The notes: generated by a model from the letters alone, not told the origin. Counted from the first letter of the stretch, positions 1-9,990 are shown. The stretch: 64,000 nt of DNA from Melanopsichium pennsylvanicum (GCA_900208305.1 OAPG01000001.1:1-64000), one strand, 5' to 3'. Program-made: numbers and translations.

Positions 1-201
1 TAACCCTAACCCTAACCCTAACCCTAACCCTAACCCTAACCCTAACCCTAACCCCCTAACCCTAACACGCCCGTCCACACGCCCACCCTAACCCTAACCC
101 TAACCCTAACCCTAACCCTAACCCTAACCCTAACCCTAACCCTAACCCTAACCCTAACCCTAACCCTAACCCTAACCCTAACCCTAACCCTAACCCTAAC
201 C
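1..201. repeat. Telomere repeat array (CCCTAA)n, chromosome left end
   Basis: Tandem CCCTAA units fill bases 1-201, so the chromosome end lies to the left. The TTAGGG-type repeat is shared by many fungi, including smuts. The array is broken once: after about 55 bases of perfect repeat there are extra C residues, and at about 67-86 there is a non-telomeric spacer in which ACACGCCC occurs twice. From 87 on the array is perfect again. The inner edge at 199-201 runs straight into retroelement coding sequence with no subtelomeric spacer. Confidence 0.97.
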
Positions 202-2937
202 ATAGTCCTGGATGAGCTGGGGAGCATTGATGGCCTCTACTGGTTCCCATGAAGCTGCTTCCTCAGGGTACCCTTTCCACTGGACCAAGTATTCCACCTG
301 GCCTTGTCGCCAACACATATTGACAATGGCTTCCACCTCAAACTCTAAGTCCTCATCATGCAATGTCGGATATGGCTGTATCTTTGAGCATCCTTCTAGT
401 CTGCTATCCTTTGTATGCTCCAGCATGGAGACGTGGAAGATGTCATGAACCCTGACCAAACTTGGTAGTTGAAGCCAATACGCTCTACGGCCAATTTGTT
501 CAATCACCAGAAACGGTCCCGCAAACCTTGTGTCAAGCTTTGCTGTTGGTCGTTGGGTAGCCCAGTTCTTGGTACTGACGTAAACCTTATCACCAACCTT
601 GAACTCTATATCCTTATGTTTCCAATTGTATTGCTTGACTGCCCGCAACTGCGCTTGCCTGGATTGTTCTTGAAGGTATTGTACCAGCTCCTTGTTGGTT
701 TTGGCGTACTCTTGGCGCTCAGGGTTTAGTATCCCCACTTGTTCTGGTAGCTCTGGGTGCATTTTAGGGTTCCACCCATAGCATGCAAAGAATGGTGACA
801 CCCCAATGCTGCTATGGACGGTGTTGTTATACACAAACTCTGCCATTGGCAACAAGTTTGCCCAGTTGTTTTGTTTGTAGTTGCAGTAGATGCGCAAATA
901 CTGTTCAACCACTTGATTCACCCATTCCGTCTGACCGTCTGTCTGAGGGTGATACGCTGTGCTCAACAAGTGTTTGATGTTATGCTGTTGAGCAAAGTCC
1001 TTCCAAACGGCAGAGATAAATTGTTGTCCCCGGTCCGATACAATATGTTTGGGCATTCCAAACCTTTTAAACACCTGTGCTTGCAATAGTTCAACCGTGT
1101 CCTTTGACGTTGCTGTCTTATGCGTTGGCATTACAACTGCAAGTTTGGACAGCCTGTCAACTACAACCAGTATGGAATCAAAACCACTTGAACTTGGCAA
1201 ACCTTCAATGAAATCAAGGGATATTGACCCCCAAGGTCTCTCTGGTGTTGACAGCGGCTGCAGCAAGCCGTAAGGTTTGTGGCGCGGTGTTTTGTACCTT
1301 GCACACACAGGGCAGCTTGCCACATAATCTGCCACCCACGCGGCCATGCCTGGCCACCAGTAGTGTCTGCGGGCAAGATTTAAAGTAGCATCTTGTCCCA
1401 TGTGGCCTGCTTTGATTCCATCGTAGCATTGTGTCATTACCATGTACCTTAAATGTTCCACAGATAGAGATTGGTTGGCTACCTGTGGTCTTGCTTTGCC
1501 TTTACGGCCACCAAGTGTGACTTTTGGTACCACCATGCGCCCATTCTTGTCCCATAAACCATCCTTAACCTCAAACGGGTTGTGTTGGTGTATCTCTTTA
1601 AGCTGCTTGACCAGTGGTTGGAATGTACGGATGAGGCTTATCAAGCCTCCTGTGGCTATTTCCTCCATTGTAGGTGCGGTCGTAGTTACCCGGGTCTCAG
1701 GTTGAGATCCAGTGGCTGTACCATGTTTTATCCAATGTTGCATTAAAATTGGGTAAGCTACCACACTCTCACGCTGATTCAGATTCCTCCCCAATGGTTC
1801 AAACACGCTTGCCAGAAGCAATTGCCGCATGTTGTGTTCCTTTTCCATTCCTGCCGGCTGCATGTCCAATTGCCAAGTGAGTGCATCAGGTTCTCCACCT
1901 TTGTTGCCTGGCCTGTAATGGAGCACAAAATTGTAGTCGGCAAGCACTACCGCCCAGCAAGCTTGTCGCCTGTTGATACGCCTCTGTGACTTGAAGTATT
2001 TGAGGGCTTCATGATCCGTGTAGATGACCAGCTGACTTGGCAATCCTGCCAGCATATGTTGCCATTGTTGCAGGCACGCCATGACGGCAAGGAGTTCTTT
2101 ATCATGGATCTCATAGTTCCTTTTGGCTGGTTGCATCTTTCTTGAGCAATAGGCCACGGGGTGCCAATGTTTCTTGTGCTCCTGCTTCAAGACTCCTGCT
2201 ATGGCAAAGTTGCTAGCGTTGGTCTCTTGGCGGGTTGGCAGATGGTAATTGAAATGCTTCAGTACCCTGGCTGTTGTAAAGGTCTCAATGAGCTTGTGGA
2301 AAGCGTATTGGGCATCTTCTGGTAGCTCAAACTTCTTGAACCTCTCCATCGGTTTGATCAGAGAGGTGAGGGGCCTTGCGATCCATGCAAAGTGTGCAAT
2401 GAACCTTCTATAGAAGTTGGCAAACCCTAAGAACCGCTGGATATTGTGTATCGAGGCTGGTATTGGCCATTCCTTAATGGTCCGTACCTTCTTGGGCTCC
2501 ATTTCAATCCCTCCTGGCTTGATGATGTACCCCAGGAACTTGACCTGATCTGTATGGAAGGTGCATTTTGAGAGTTTGGCAAAGAGCCGGTTGTCTTGAA
2601 GCCTCTCCAGGACCTCCCGGACGTGACCAATGTGTTCCTCCTCATTGTTGCTGAAGATGAGAAAATCATCCAGATATACAACAACAAACACGCTGATGAT
2701 GTCTCTATAGATACTGTTGATCAGAGACTGGAAATGCAAGGGTGCGTTGGCCAGCCCAAACGGCATCACCAAGTATTTGTACAATCCCAGCTGAGTACCA
2801 AAAGCTGTTTTCCATTCATTGCCGTCTGCTATGCAAACAAGGTTGTATGCAGCCTTAAGGTCCAGCTTAGTATATATCTTTGCATTGCGGAGTAAGAATA
2901 GTTGCTCCTCAATGAGGGGTGTTACCAGGGGTGGCTT
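196..2937 (-). pseudogene. Ty3/gypsy pol fragment: RT, RNase H, integrase, chromodomain
   Basis: An uninterrupted minus-strand frame runs from just after a TGA at 2938-2940 to a TAG at 196-198. Recognisable coding begins at about 2930, inside reverse transcriptase, so gag, protease and the RT N-terminus are absent. Domain order is RT with the YLDD catalytic motif (near 2665-2675), RNase H, integrase zinc-binding region and catalytic core, then a chromodomain (VQWKGYP). This order defines chromoviral Ty3/gypsy elements. Several expected residues are changed: the first RNase H Asp reads N (TNAS), the first integrase zinc His reads Y (QCYDG), and an expected Arg reads W (QTEW). The stop codon is made by the first telomere repeat, so the natural C-terminus and 3' LTR are missing. 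With both ends cut and catalytic changes, it is very unlikely to be autonomous. Confidence 0.93.
199..2937 (-). mobile_element. Truncated Ty3/gypsy LTR retrotransposon at the telomere
   Basis: This is the extent of the element body recognisable by its pol coding. The left limit is the telomere junction, where sequence changes from chromodomain coding to CCCTAA repeats within one codon. The right limit, about 2930-2937, is where RT similarity stops abruptly. No LTR in the matching orientation is visible on either side, and no target-site duplication can be assigned. Confidence 0.85.
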
Positions 2938-3157
2938 TCAAACCCGGTGAAACAATGTGTTCTATCGGTTCTCAGTTTGACAGCTGCTAGAACACGTGGT
3001 TTTGTCCGATATCAGTGCAACGTCCGCCGTACGCAGATATCAACCGGCAGAGGCAACATAGGGCACTAATGATGACAAAGGCCTCCGTCTGGCACAGGAG
3101 GCCTGATGAAAGGGAGCGACACAATGTAGGACCGTCCGCTGTGTGTGTCAGGGCTGA

Positions 3158-3304
3158 TGACAGTTGGCACTGATAAGCGCAAGACTCAAGCTTGTGGTTG
3201 TCATGGTTGCTGACAGTTGGTCTTGCTTAGCACAAGGCCCCAAGCTTGTGGGCGTTGAGGTTGCTAGCAGCCGGCACTGATAAGTGCAGGGCCCAAGCTT
3301 GCGG
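3158..3304. repeat. Degenerate ~54-bp tandem repeat, 3 copies
   Basis: Three imperfect copies start at 3158, 3211 and 3265. Each begins with a variant of TGACAGTTGGCACTGATAAG and carries CAAGCTTG near its middle or end; the third is shorter. The array ends immediately before the LTR-like segment at 3308. Confidence 0.75.
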
Positions 3305-3307
3305 ACA

Positions 3308-3587
3308 TGTCAACACCCTGGTGTACAGGGGTCATAGTTGATCAAGGGGAGCCCCTGGAGGGCTGTAGGTATATAAGAACACAGTCCATACAGTTGTGGA
3401 GGAGCAGGACTCATCCACTCTACTTTATATTTACCCAGTCTTTACTTTACAAGTTGTTTATCAGTTACTCAGTATTTAGTTCTTGTCAACAGCTGCAATC
3501 ATATGGTATTGCAGCTATCCAGTGTCTGTGTTCTCCTCAGTATAAGGAGACAAACCTCATTGACAATTGTCAGCACCATCACTGACA
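3308..3587 (+). mobile_element. Putative LTR or solo LTR, opposite in orientation to the adjacent pol
   Basis: The segment starts TGTCA and ends TGACA, a perfect 5-bp terminal inverted repeat of the TG...CA type used by LTRs, and is 280 bp long. It carries TATATAAG at 3370-3377, where a U3 promoter would sit for plus-strand transcription. Flanking 4-5 bp do not match, so no target-site duplication supports it, and no primer-binding site is evident after 3587. It cannot belong to the neighbouring pol fragment, which lies on the other strand. Inference only. Confidence 0.4.
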
Positions 3588-3839
3588 CTACAGCACCTCA
3601 ACTGTAGGCGGAACCTCAACTGCAGTCACGGAACCTCCACCGTAGCCAATTCATTATCACAACAGCCCTGGACCATCCAAAGCAGTCCCTGACAGCAACC
3701 AACACTTGCATCACAAACACTCGTGCACCGTGAAGGTCTTACAACATACCAACAAGCTGCTTTACCTCTGACCGGAGTGTTCACAGTGGCCAGTCAGCTC
3801 AAGATTTGTGCAGCAGGTTTCACAGCGAAACACAATAGA

Positions 3840-4035
3840 ACCGGCCTGCTTATTGGGTCTCAATCTCAAACACGCTAAACAGATGTTTCAGCGGATCTCG
3901 ACGCAAAGCTTGAGTTTGGCACATTGGCCCCTGACACCGGCCTGCTTATTGGGTCTCAAACTCAAACATGCTAAAACAGACTGTTTCAGCGGATCTCAAT
4001 GCAAAGCTCAAGTTTGGCACAACAGCCCCTGACAC
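3840..4035. repeat. 96-bp tandem duplication
   Basis: Two near-identical copies start at 3840 and 3936 with ACCGGCCTGCTTATTGGG and end with CCCCTGACAC. They differ by a few substitutions and small indels, which indicates a fairly recent local duplication. Confidence 0.85.
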
Positions 4036-4175
4036 AGGGTAGGGTGCAATGGCTGGATTGTATTAATTCTTTGGGTGAGAGCTTGTGGTGGCAGACAGGG
4101 TGTGGTATTGCACTGCCAAAGTGGAGCAAGAAATCCATTGCGCTGCAGCGTAAGCATAGCTGAAATCTAGGGATA

Positions 4176-4188
4176 GGGGTTAGGGTTA
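4176..4188. repeat. Short interstitial telomere-like motif
   Basis: GGGGTTAGGGTTA holds about two TTAGGG units, oriented opposite to the terminal array. It may mark an old telomere or a binding site for a TTAGGG-binding protein; it is too short to decide. Confidence 0.5.
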
Positions 4189-4685
4189 CAAGGGCATCTG
4201 TTTGGGGGACCAAATTTTCATGAAATCTGTCTTAATGAGACTTGTAGAGTAGGTCAAGAAGTGCTGAATGCAAAAGAGGTCGGATTGAAGTTTAATCTAT
4301 TGGCTAAGATATGGCTGTTCAAAGATGGCAATGCAAAAATTGCCTACTGTATAGGGTTCAGCCACTCTTCATGCAACACATTTTATCGTTCAGGACCATT
4401 CGGTCACACCTGCGACAATCGTCTGTCTTCTAACACCATCGTCACAGCGGGCGAATCAGAGATGACTTTCTGGCCTCGGACGATCCAAACCACACAAAAG
4501 CAAGGTCAGATTTTGAAGTCTGCTCCCCATTGCGTATTTGCCGTCACCGACCTTTCTCAATCGACTTTGTAAGCAAAGGTCCAAAATCACAAGTCCATCT
4601 TCGCTAGTCGCCCTTGTTTGCTATTCGGCTCGATACTGGACTCTTCCCCGTTCGAACTATATTACACCAGCATCTTGCCTCAGAA

Positions 4686-5546
4686 ATGGGTCTCACAGCA
4701 AACTTTGAAGAAACGCCCACGCTGCTTGCACCACCATCTTATCTCGATAGCACAACTGGCAATGGTCATGAGCCACATAGCAACACACAGTGGAGACAGA
4801 TTGACATTGCTCCTCGCTACACGGCATGGAGGCTGATCTTCACAGCTTTTCTTGGCCCCTCGGGTAACACATCGCTCGGCGATCTAGACCGAGAGGAAGA
4901 GCAGGCCGCGGCTTTTTACGAGATTCTTTGCAATGTCAGGCTCACGTCTCGGCTTCTATACTCAGTCTCAATGTCGCTGCTCCGGCCCATCTACTTTCCC
5001 GACTATCTCCGAGCAATCCAGGCTACTGTCTATTCGACCAACCTAAAGATACAGAATCTTGATCGTCCCTGCCGTGAAACGCGTGTGCTCGATCACTACA
5101 TCTCATACCGCATCCATCGCCGCCATATTGCATCTCGCTCGTTGCTGTTGCTCAACAATGACGATCCCGAGTCGGACTACCGTCAAGTATCTCAGGACCT
5201 TTTTAAGTGGCTACAGCCGCAAACTTTTATTGAGGACGAGATTGGCAAAGAGCTCCGTGCCTCGGCGCGGCCCACCAACAGAATCGAGTTTCGAGACCTC
5301 CTGGTCAGGTTCCAATTCACAAGAGCCACTGTCACTCTTCCTTTTGTCGTCGACTCATCCTCAGCACGCTCATCTGCTTCCGCACCCACCATTGTCCGAA
5401 AAGGATGTACCACAGTCCAGAGAGCTTCCAACGAATCGGTCTTTTTGACGGTACGCAAGTTGCTTGACCAACTGAATCGCCTCGTCTTTGTCAGGAAGGC
5501 TCACGGCGACAAGGCGTGGTACGAGCTGGTCGGGGAGACCAGTTGA
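4686..5546 (+). CDS. Hypothetical protein, first gene-like ORF from the telomere
   Basis: This is a 286-residue ORF counted from the first ATG in the frame; the 24 codons upstream have no ATG. I do not recognise a family. No signal peptide or strong membrane segment is visible. The middle is rich in Arg, Tyr and Leu and probably helical (about residues 85-190), and a Ser/Ala-rich stretch lies near residue 230. Codon use is like that of the intact genes in the window, and the ORF is long for chance, so it is probably coding. It sits between the repeat-filled subtelomere and a convergent SDR gene 150 bp away, the usual place for fast-evolving lineage-specific fungal genes. A truncated copy of a larger subtelomeric gene is also possible. 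Confidence 0.55.
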   Translation: MGLTANFEETPTLLAPPSYLDSTTGNGHEPHSNTQWRQIDIAPRYTAWRLIFTAFLGPSGNTSLGDLDREEEQAAAFYEILCNVRLTSRLLYSVSMSLLRPIYFPDYLRAIQATVYSTNLKIQNLDRPCRETRVLDHYISYRIHRRHIASRSLLLLNNDDPESDYRQVSQDLFKWLQPQTFIEDEIGKELRASARPTNRIEFRDLLVRFQFTRATVTLPFVVDSSSARSSASAPTIVRKGCTTVQRASNESVFLTVRKLLDQLNRLVFVRKAHGDKAWYELVGETS

Positions 5547-5696
5547 TACTCAACTGCCAATACCACCCTTGGTCCCACCAGTTGCCGCGTATTACTTACC
5601 CTCACAACATCACCCTCGCCATGAACCTGTAACACGTAGCGCATGGGGCTTTGAGATCAATGAAACCACCGACGTAGTGACCTGAGAGCGACAGTC

Positions 5697-6927
5697 TTAG
5701 GCTGACTTGCTGCGGCTCTTCATCATATCGTCCATGCTCGTGTTGGAACCCAGCAACCAATGAGCAAAGTCGGTAGCCCAGCTTGGGAGCAGAGCGAAGA
5801 GTTCTGACCAATTCGCATACCATGGAAGCGCGATGGTCCCGCCACGCCTTTGCTGTATCGACGCGACGATTCTGTTGGCCACTGCGTCGGGCTCCACGGA
5901 AGGACCGAGAAAGCGGGCTATGGAATTGACACGGAACCCCTCGAATAGCTGCGTCTTGACGTGGCCGAGCACAAGTAAGCTTGTGCGAATCTGTGGACAC
6001 CGGTGACAATAGTCGAGCTCGTACCTGAGCGCCTTGTGCAGTCCCACAACGCCGTGCTTGGATGCACAGTAATCAATCATCTGTGACACTCCCGTATGTC
6101 CCATCACCGAGGCCATCGAGAAGATGTGTCCCGGCCTCCCTTCATTCTTGGCGCGTTGAATCATGCTGGGCAGCAAATGCTGAAGCATCCAAAGATGGGA
6201 GGTGAGATTGACGTTGATCAGACGCGAGAGCTGTGGCGTGGACAGCGAGGTGATGGGGAGGGAATGCGTGAGGCCAGCATTGTTGATGACCACAGAGGGT
6301 ACACCATGAATGGCGAGGGTCGATTTGAGAACCTTGGCGAAAGCGTCTTCGTTTGAAATGTCGCAAATGTAAGCCGATATGTTCTGGCGTGCTAAAGCTT
6401 CGGTCAAGTTGGTCGAAGAAGTTTGTGCATTTAGCGCAGGTAGCTTTTCAATGTCAATAATGACAACCTTGGCGCCGTTTGCTGCAAGTCGGACGGCAGT
6501 ATTGTAGCCGATGCCCGAAGCGCCGCCGGTGATGACTACGAGCTCATGTGGCCAATCCTTCTTGCGGATGGGTGAAAGATAGACTCGATTGTACCAGAGA
6601 TGCGACGAGAGACTCAGCCACCAGCCAAGAAGCACTAGAGCGGCTACCGCAGCTGATGGCCAGCTTTTCTGAAATGCGGCTGGTACAAGATCTTGCAAGA
6701 GGTGTATGGTTCTTTGAAGATACAGGTTGGACGACTTGCATGTATACACTTCACATCCCGTCGATATTAAGATGGCGATGCTTAGCAGTGGATCTGAAAT
6801 GTATAACAGAATATCAACAAGGATCAGCCGGTCAGATAGCTCACTTGCAGGGCATGTTTGTTTGCAGCTTACTGAAAATGGTACATTTGAAGAAGGTGAC
6901 GACTGTGTCGACGCTGAAGACCGACAT
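5697..6927 (-). CDS. Membrane-anchored short-chain dehydrogenase/reductase
   Basis: My gene model has three exons: 6873-6927, 6750-6793 and 5697-6668, separated by introns of 79 bp (GTAAGC...TTTCAG) and 81 bp (GTGTAT...TTTCAG). It gives 356 residues, the usual length for DHRS3/RDH10-like fungal SDRs. Without splicing the last exon is open far upstream, which makes a misleading 579-codon frame. Hydrophobic segments occur at the N-terminus (around FNPLLSIAILIS and AAVAALVLLGWWL), then the Rossmann motif TGGASGIG, NNAG, and the catalytic YCASK with a preceding Ser (SMASVMGH). Family knowledge suggests NAD(P)-dependent oxidation or reduction of a lipophilic alcohol or ketone at the ER or lipid droplet. 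The substrate cannot be read from sequence. Introns rest on splice consensus and on restored N-terminal similarity from memory. Confidence 0.85.
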
Positions 6928-8277
6928 GATCTCGCTAGTGTCGGCCCAGATTCAAACTCGAGGTCGCCGCTCTTCGGTAGCAATTGCGGTAGCAAGAACG
7001 GCGCAAGCAATATGAGACGAAAAGCAGCGACAGTGTCAACGAGTCTGAGAAGTTTGAGCCTGGTGACTGAGTCTGCCCGTTGGAAGCAAAAAGTCATAAG
7101 AGCCTGGCCAAGCCGCTGAGACTCGTTTGCGTTGCTTGCCCAGTTGTGAGTGGCTCTTCGATCATGGGAGGTTTGGGCGCGAAAAAAGGAAGCTTGGACC
7201 CTTCTTCGAGGTCTGACCGGCCAAAAACAGTCGGTCAGGGGTCGTGTCGGTTTGTTTGTGAGGGACTCGCTCTTCGCCTTATGACGCATCATGGATCGGG
7301 TCATGTGTGGCTTTGTGGGCTGCTTTTGATCCGATCTCATTGCAGAGAGTCGAGCGACAAGTGACAGCGTAGATCTCGGAAGACCCGTACAAATCTTGTG
7401 GGACGGGACAGGCACAAATAGTCCTGGCTGATCCAACTATGGTGTCTGGGCTGCCCTTTCGCAAAAGCAATGATTTGAACTCTTCCTCCTGCCTCAACGT
7501 CTTTGATGTAGCTGTGTTCCGTGTTTAACATCAGAGGTGGAGGGCTCTCCAAATTTTGCGACTTGTCCTGGCAACGAATAGAAAGAGGTGTTTGAAAACG
7601 ATTCTCACCAAACGGAAAATCCGGGTCACAACCACAAACGAATCACGACCACATCAAATACATCATGCCTGTGGGAGACTTGGATGGAAAGAAGCGGTAA
7701 ATTTTACTCCTGGAAGGATGTCTCGAGGGAATGTGATTGGAACATCAGGAGCTTCAGCGCGAGCACAGCTTGGAACGAAACGCTGTGTAGCTGTGTGTAT
7801 ACCCAGCACAGCAATCGGCATTGGATCCGAAATGTGATTTGAGGGAAAACAGAGCCAAAATGCTATCTGGATAGCAATTAGTTATTCTCGGTATAGTCAA
7901 TAGGATTTTCTTAAACGTGTGAACAGTCAAAATGACGTCGTTGTACGCCAGCTGAGTGTTGCGTCTACGGACCTTCGTCATTCAAGGAACTGCACAGTGT
8001 GGGCAGACAGCAGGCAACACGAGCAACAGTGCAACTTTGTTAGGCGTCAAGACTGTGCGTCACTTTGCTCCTGTTTGGCTTTCGTGCCTGCCTCGGCTGA
8101 GCACCACGCTTCCGTCTCCCCCTGCCCACCTCATCTCGTGAACCAACTCGCCTCATCCCGTACTGTATATATTGACACTAATTTACTACAAGCTTACCAA
8201 AACTACATCCCCACTGATACCCCCAGTTCGACACCGCTTCGACACACTGATCCCTCAACCACAAACAACTTTTCAAC
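6928..8277. other. Intergenic region with promoters of the SDR and PMP3 genes
   Basis: These 1.35 kb separate two divergent genes. Open frames crossing it, including the upstream extension of the SDR frame, show no protein-like signature. The right end is pyrimidine-rich, with a TATA-like box ahead of PMP3. Confidence 0.5.
8166..8171 (+). promoter_or_regulatory. TATA-like box of the PMP3 gene
   Basis: TATATA lies about 107 bp upstream of the PMP3 ATG, a plausible distance in fungi. The downstream leader is CT-rich and ends in CAACATG-type start context. Confidence 0.4.
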
Positions 8278-8582
8278 ATGCCTTTCACTTGCTCCGACAT
8301 CGTCAAGATTATTCTTGCCATCTTCCTCCCACCTCTTGGTGTCTTCCTTGAGCGAGGCTGCGGCGCGTACGTACCGGCAATATCTCCTTTTAGCGCGCCA
8401 TTTTGTGCTCTGTTCCTGACCTTGCCTCACAGAAAACACAGTTTACTGACTCTGACTGCTTTCCCTTCGCCACACGACCCATCTTGTCCAATAATAGCGA
8501 CTTCTGGATCAACGTCTTGTTGACGATTCTTGGTTACATTCCCGGTATCATCCACGCTCTCTACATCATCTTCAAGTATTGA
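8278..8582 (+). CDS. PMP3: PMP3-family plasma membrane proteolipid (UPF0057)
   Basis: There are two exons, 8278-8366 and 8498-8582, with a 131-bp GTACGT...ATAG intron. They encode 57 residues, exactly the family size. The first exon gives a hydrophobic helix ending in the family hallmark LPPLGVFLERGC. The second gives NVLLTILGYIPGIIHALYII, the second membrane helix, and the ending KY. In yeast, Pmp3/Sna1 is a tiny plasma-membrane protein whose loss hyperpolarises the membrane and raises sodium sensitivity; plant relatives are induced by cold and salt. The gene is too short to be found as a single ORF because the intron splits it. The call is firm on size and motif order. Confidence 0.93.
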
Positions 8583-9132
8583 GCAAATTCTGTGGAGCAT
8601 TTCTGTCATGTCCTTCTGCCCTCACGCCTACACTCATCACACGCAGCGAAATCGCCTGCCTAGGATTGATGCACTCGAACACGACGGTCTCTTAAGTGGA
8701 CCTTTTCGGAAAGCCCGAATCTCGTGCGGAAGTAATCCTACATTTGCAATCGTATCCGCCACACGACGCTGTATCTTTTCTTTTCATAATATTTGCATTC
8801 AGCAATTGATACCATGACAACTTTCAGATGCAATCCCAAGTCCACGAGAGTCGGTGCTTGCCTTGTACGTGCCTACTTAAAAACGGGCGCTTACTAAGAT
8901 AATATGCTCATGGCGGACGACGGCCGGATGTGTTCTGCCTCAATCAAAAACGCTGGGACAGATCAGCAAGATTCGAACATGGAATAATCTACCCCAGCTA
9001 TCCCACGCCAGGTAATGCCTGTACACATCGAGACTTTCCGAGCCGTCAGACGTGAGCACAAAACAGATTTCAGCCTTTTGTGTATTCGCATTGCGGACAT
9101 CAGTGCAATTTGGTCCGAGTCGCTTGGCAGGG
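8583..9132. other. Intergenic, convergent 3' ends
   Basis: Lies between the plus-strand PMP3 gene and the minus-strand GNAT gene. I see no gene or repeat. Confidence 0.5.
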
Positions 9133-9990
9133 TCATAACTCAATCGCTCTTGCAGTACCATGGCCAGCGCTTAAGGGAAGCATCTTCAGCTCAGCCGAGT
9201 CCTCACTCTGCACTTTGCCCGTAAAGTCCTTGAAGATGATGTAGGCATCCGTGAGCTCCTCCCTACCATCCTCGGTCTTGAGAGCTCCTGCCATGGGGAG
9301 CCTTCCGACGATTGTAAAACCAAGTCTCTGCCAAATTTTAACGCTCGCAACGTTGTTCACGTACACCAAATTGAACACAGATCCCTTGTAGCCAGCGCTG
9401 GGTCCATAATGTAGGAAAGAGCGACCGAGGACACCTCCGAGTCCGAGACCGCGTCCTGCGGGGGGCACAATAAATCCAGCATTGCAAAGATGTGATGATC
9501 TTCCGGGGTAATTTGGCTTGATGTAGTAAAAGCCAGCCACCTCTTTCGCGTAGTCGAGCGAAGCTAGGTCAGGAAGCTTCGTTAGGTTGTCGACCTCAAC
9601 CCCATCTTCCGGGATCGATGACACTGCCGAGATAGATATGAGTTGCGGAGCAGACAGGAAGAATCCAACAAAAAGGTCGTACCCGAGAAAGTAGCCTTCA
9701 AACTCTACCATATTCATGGGCCCGCGCTGAGGGTAGGTGACGCCCCGCTCGAGTTCGCCATTAAATACTTCGGCCAAGTATTCGATCACTCCCCTTGGCA
9801 GTCGCAACGCCCTTCGGCCACCGGCGGAAAGGCTAGCGTATGCAGCCTGCTCCACACCCTCAGCATTAAAAGGGATTATCACGACTGCCTGACGTTTCAT
9901 AGATTGCGCACGTTGAGGAAGAGCGTAGAGACGAGGTCGAAGTGTGCTTGGGTCTGACCCGGCTGGTCGAGGTACATGTCCATAGGCCAT
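9133..9990 (-). CDS. GNAT-family N-acetyltransferase
   Basis: This intronless gene encodes 285 residues from the first ATG (MAYGHVPRP); the frame is open 14 codons further without an ATG. The C-terminal half carries the acetyl-CoA signature GRGLGLGG near residue 180, then FNLVYVNNVASVKIWQRLGF, typical of GNAT beta-5 and alpha-4. The pattern resembles fungal acetyltransferases of the Mpr1/Spt10-like group, recalled from memory. The N-terminal third (residues 30-110) probably binds substrate. Substrate is unknown; members acetylate small amines, amino-acid analogues or protein N-termini. No targeting signal is visible. It converges on PMP3. Confidence 0.8.
   Translation of the reverse strand: MAYGHVPRPAGSDPSTLRPRLYALPQRAQSMKRQAVVIIPFNAEGVEQAAYASLSAGGRRALRLPRGVIEYLAEVFNGELERGVTYPQRGPMNMVEFEGYFLGYDLFVGFFLSAPQLISISAVSSIPEDGVEVDNLTKLPDLASLDYAKEVAGFYYIKPNYPGRSSHLCNAGFIVPPAGRGLGLGGVLGRSFLHYGPSAGYKGSVFNLVYVNNVASVKIWQRLGFTIVGRLPMAGALKTEDGREELTDAYIIFKDFTGKVQSEDSAELKMLPLSAGHGTARAIEL

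Larger units (their letters stand above)
2941..4685. other. Subtelomeric non-coding region rich in repeats
   Basis: No convincing gene is seen here. The stretch holds a hairpin (AGGCCTCC at 3079-3086 and GGAGGCCT at 3097-3104), a degenerate 54-bp tandem repeat, an LTR-like segment, a 96-bp tandem duplication and a short telomere-like motif. These are listed separately. The short ORFs show no family resemblance or plausible composition. Confidence 0.6.

Noticed and set aside
3307..3585. 92-codon plus-strand ORF inside the LTR-like segment
   Set aside because: It coincides with TATA and terminal motifs and has no coding character.
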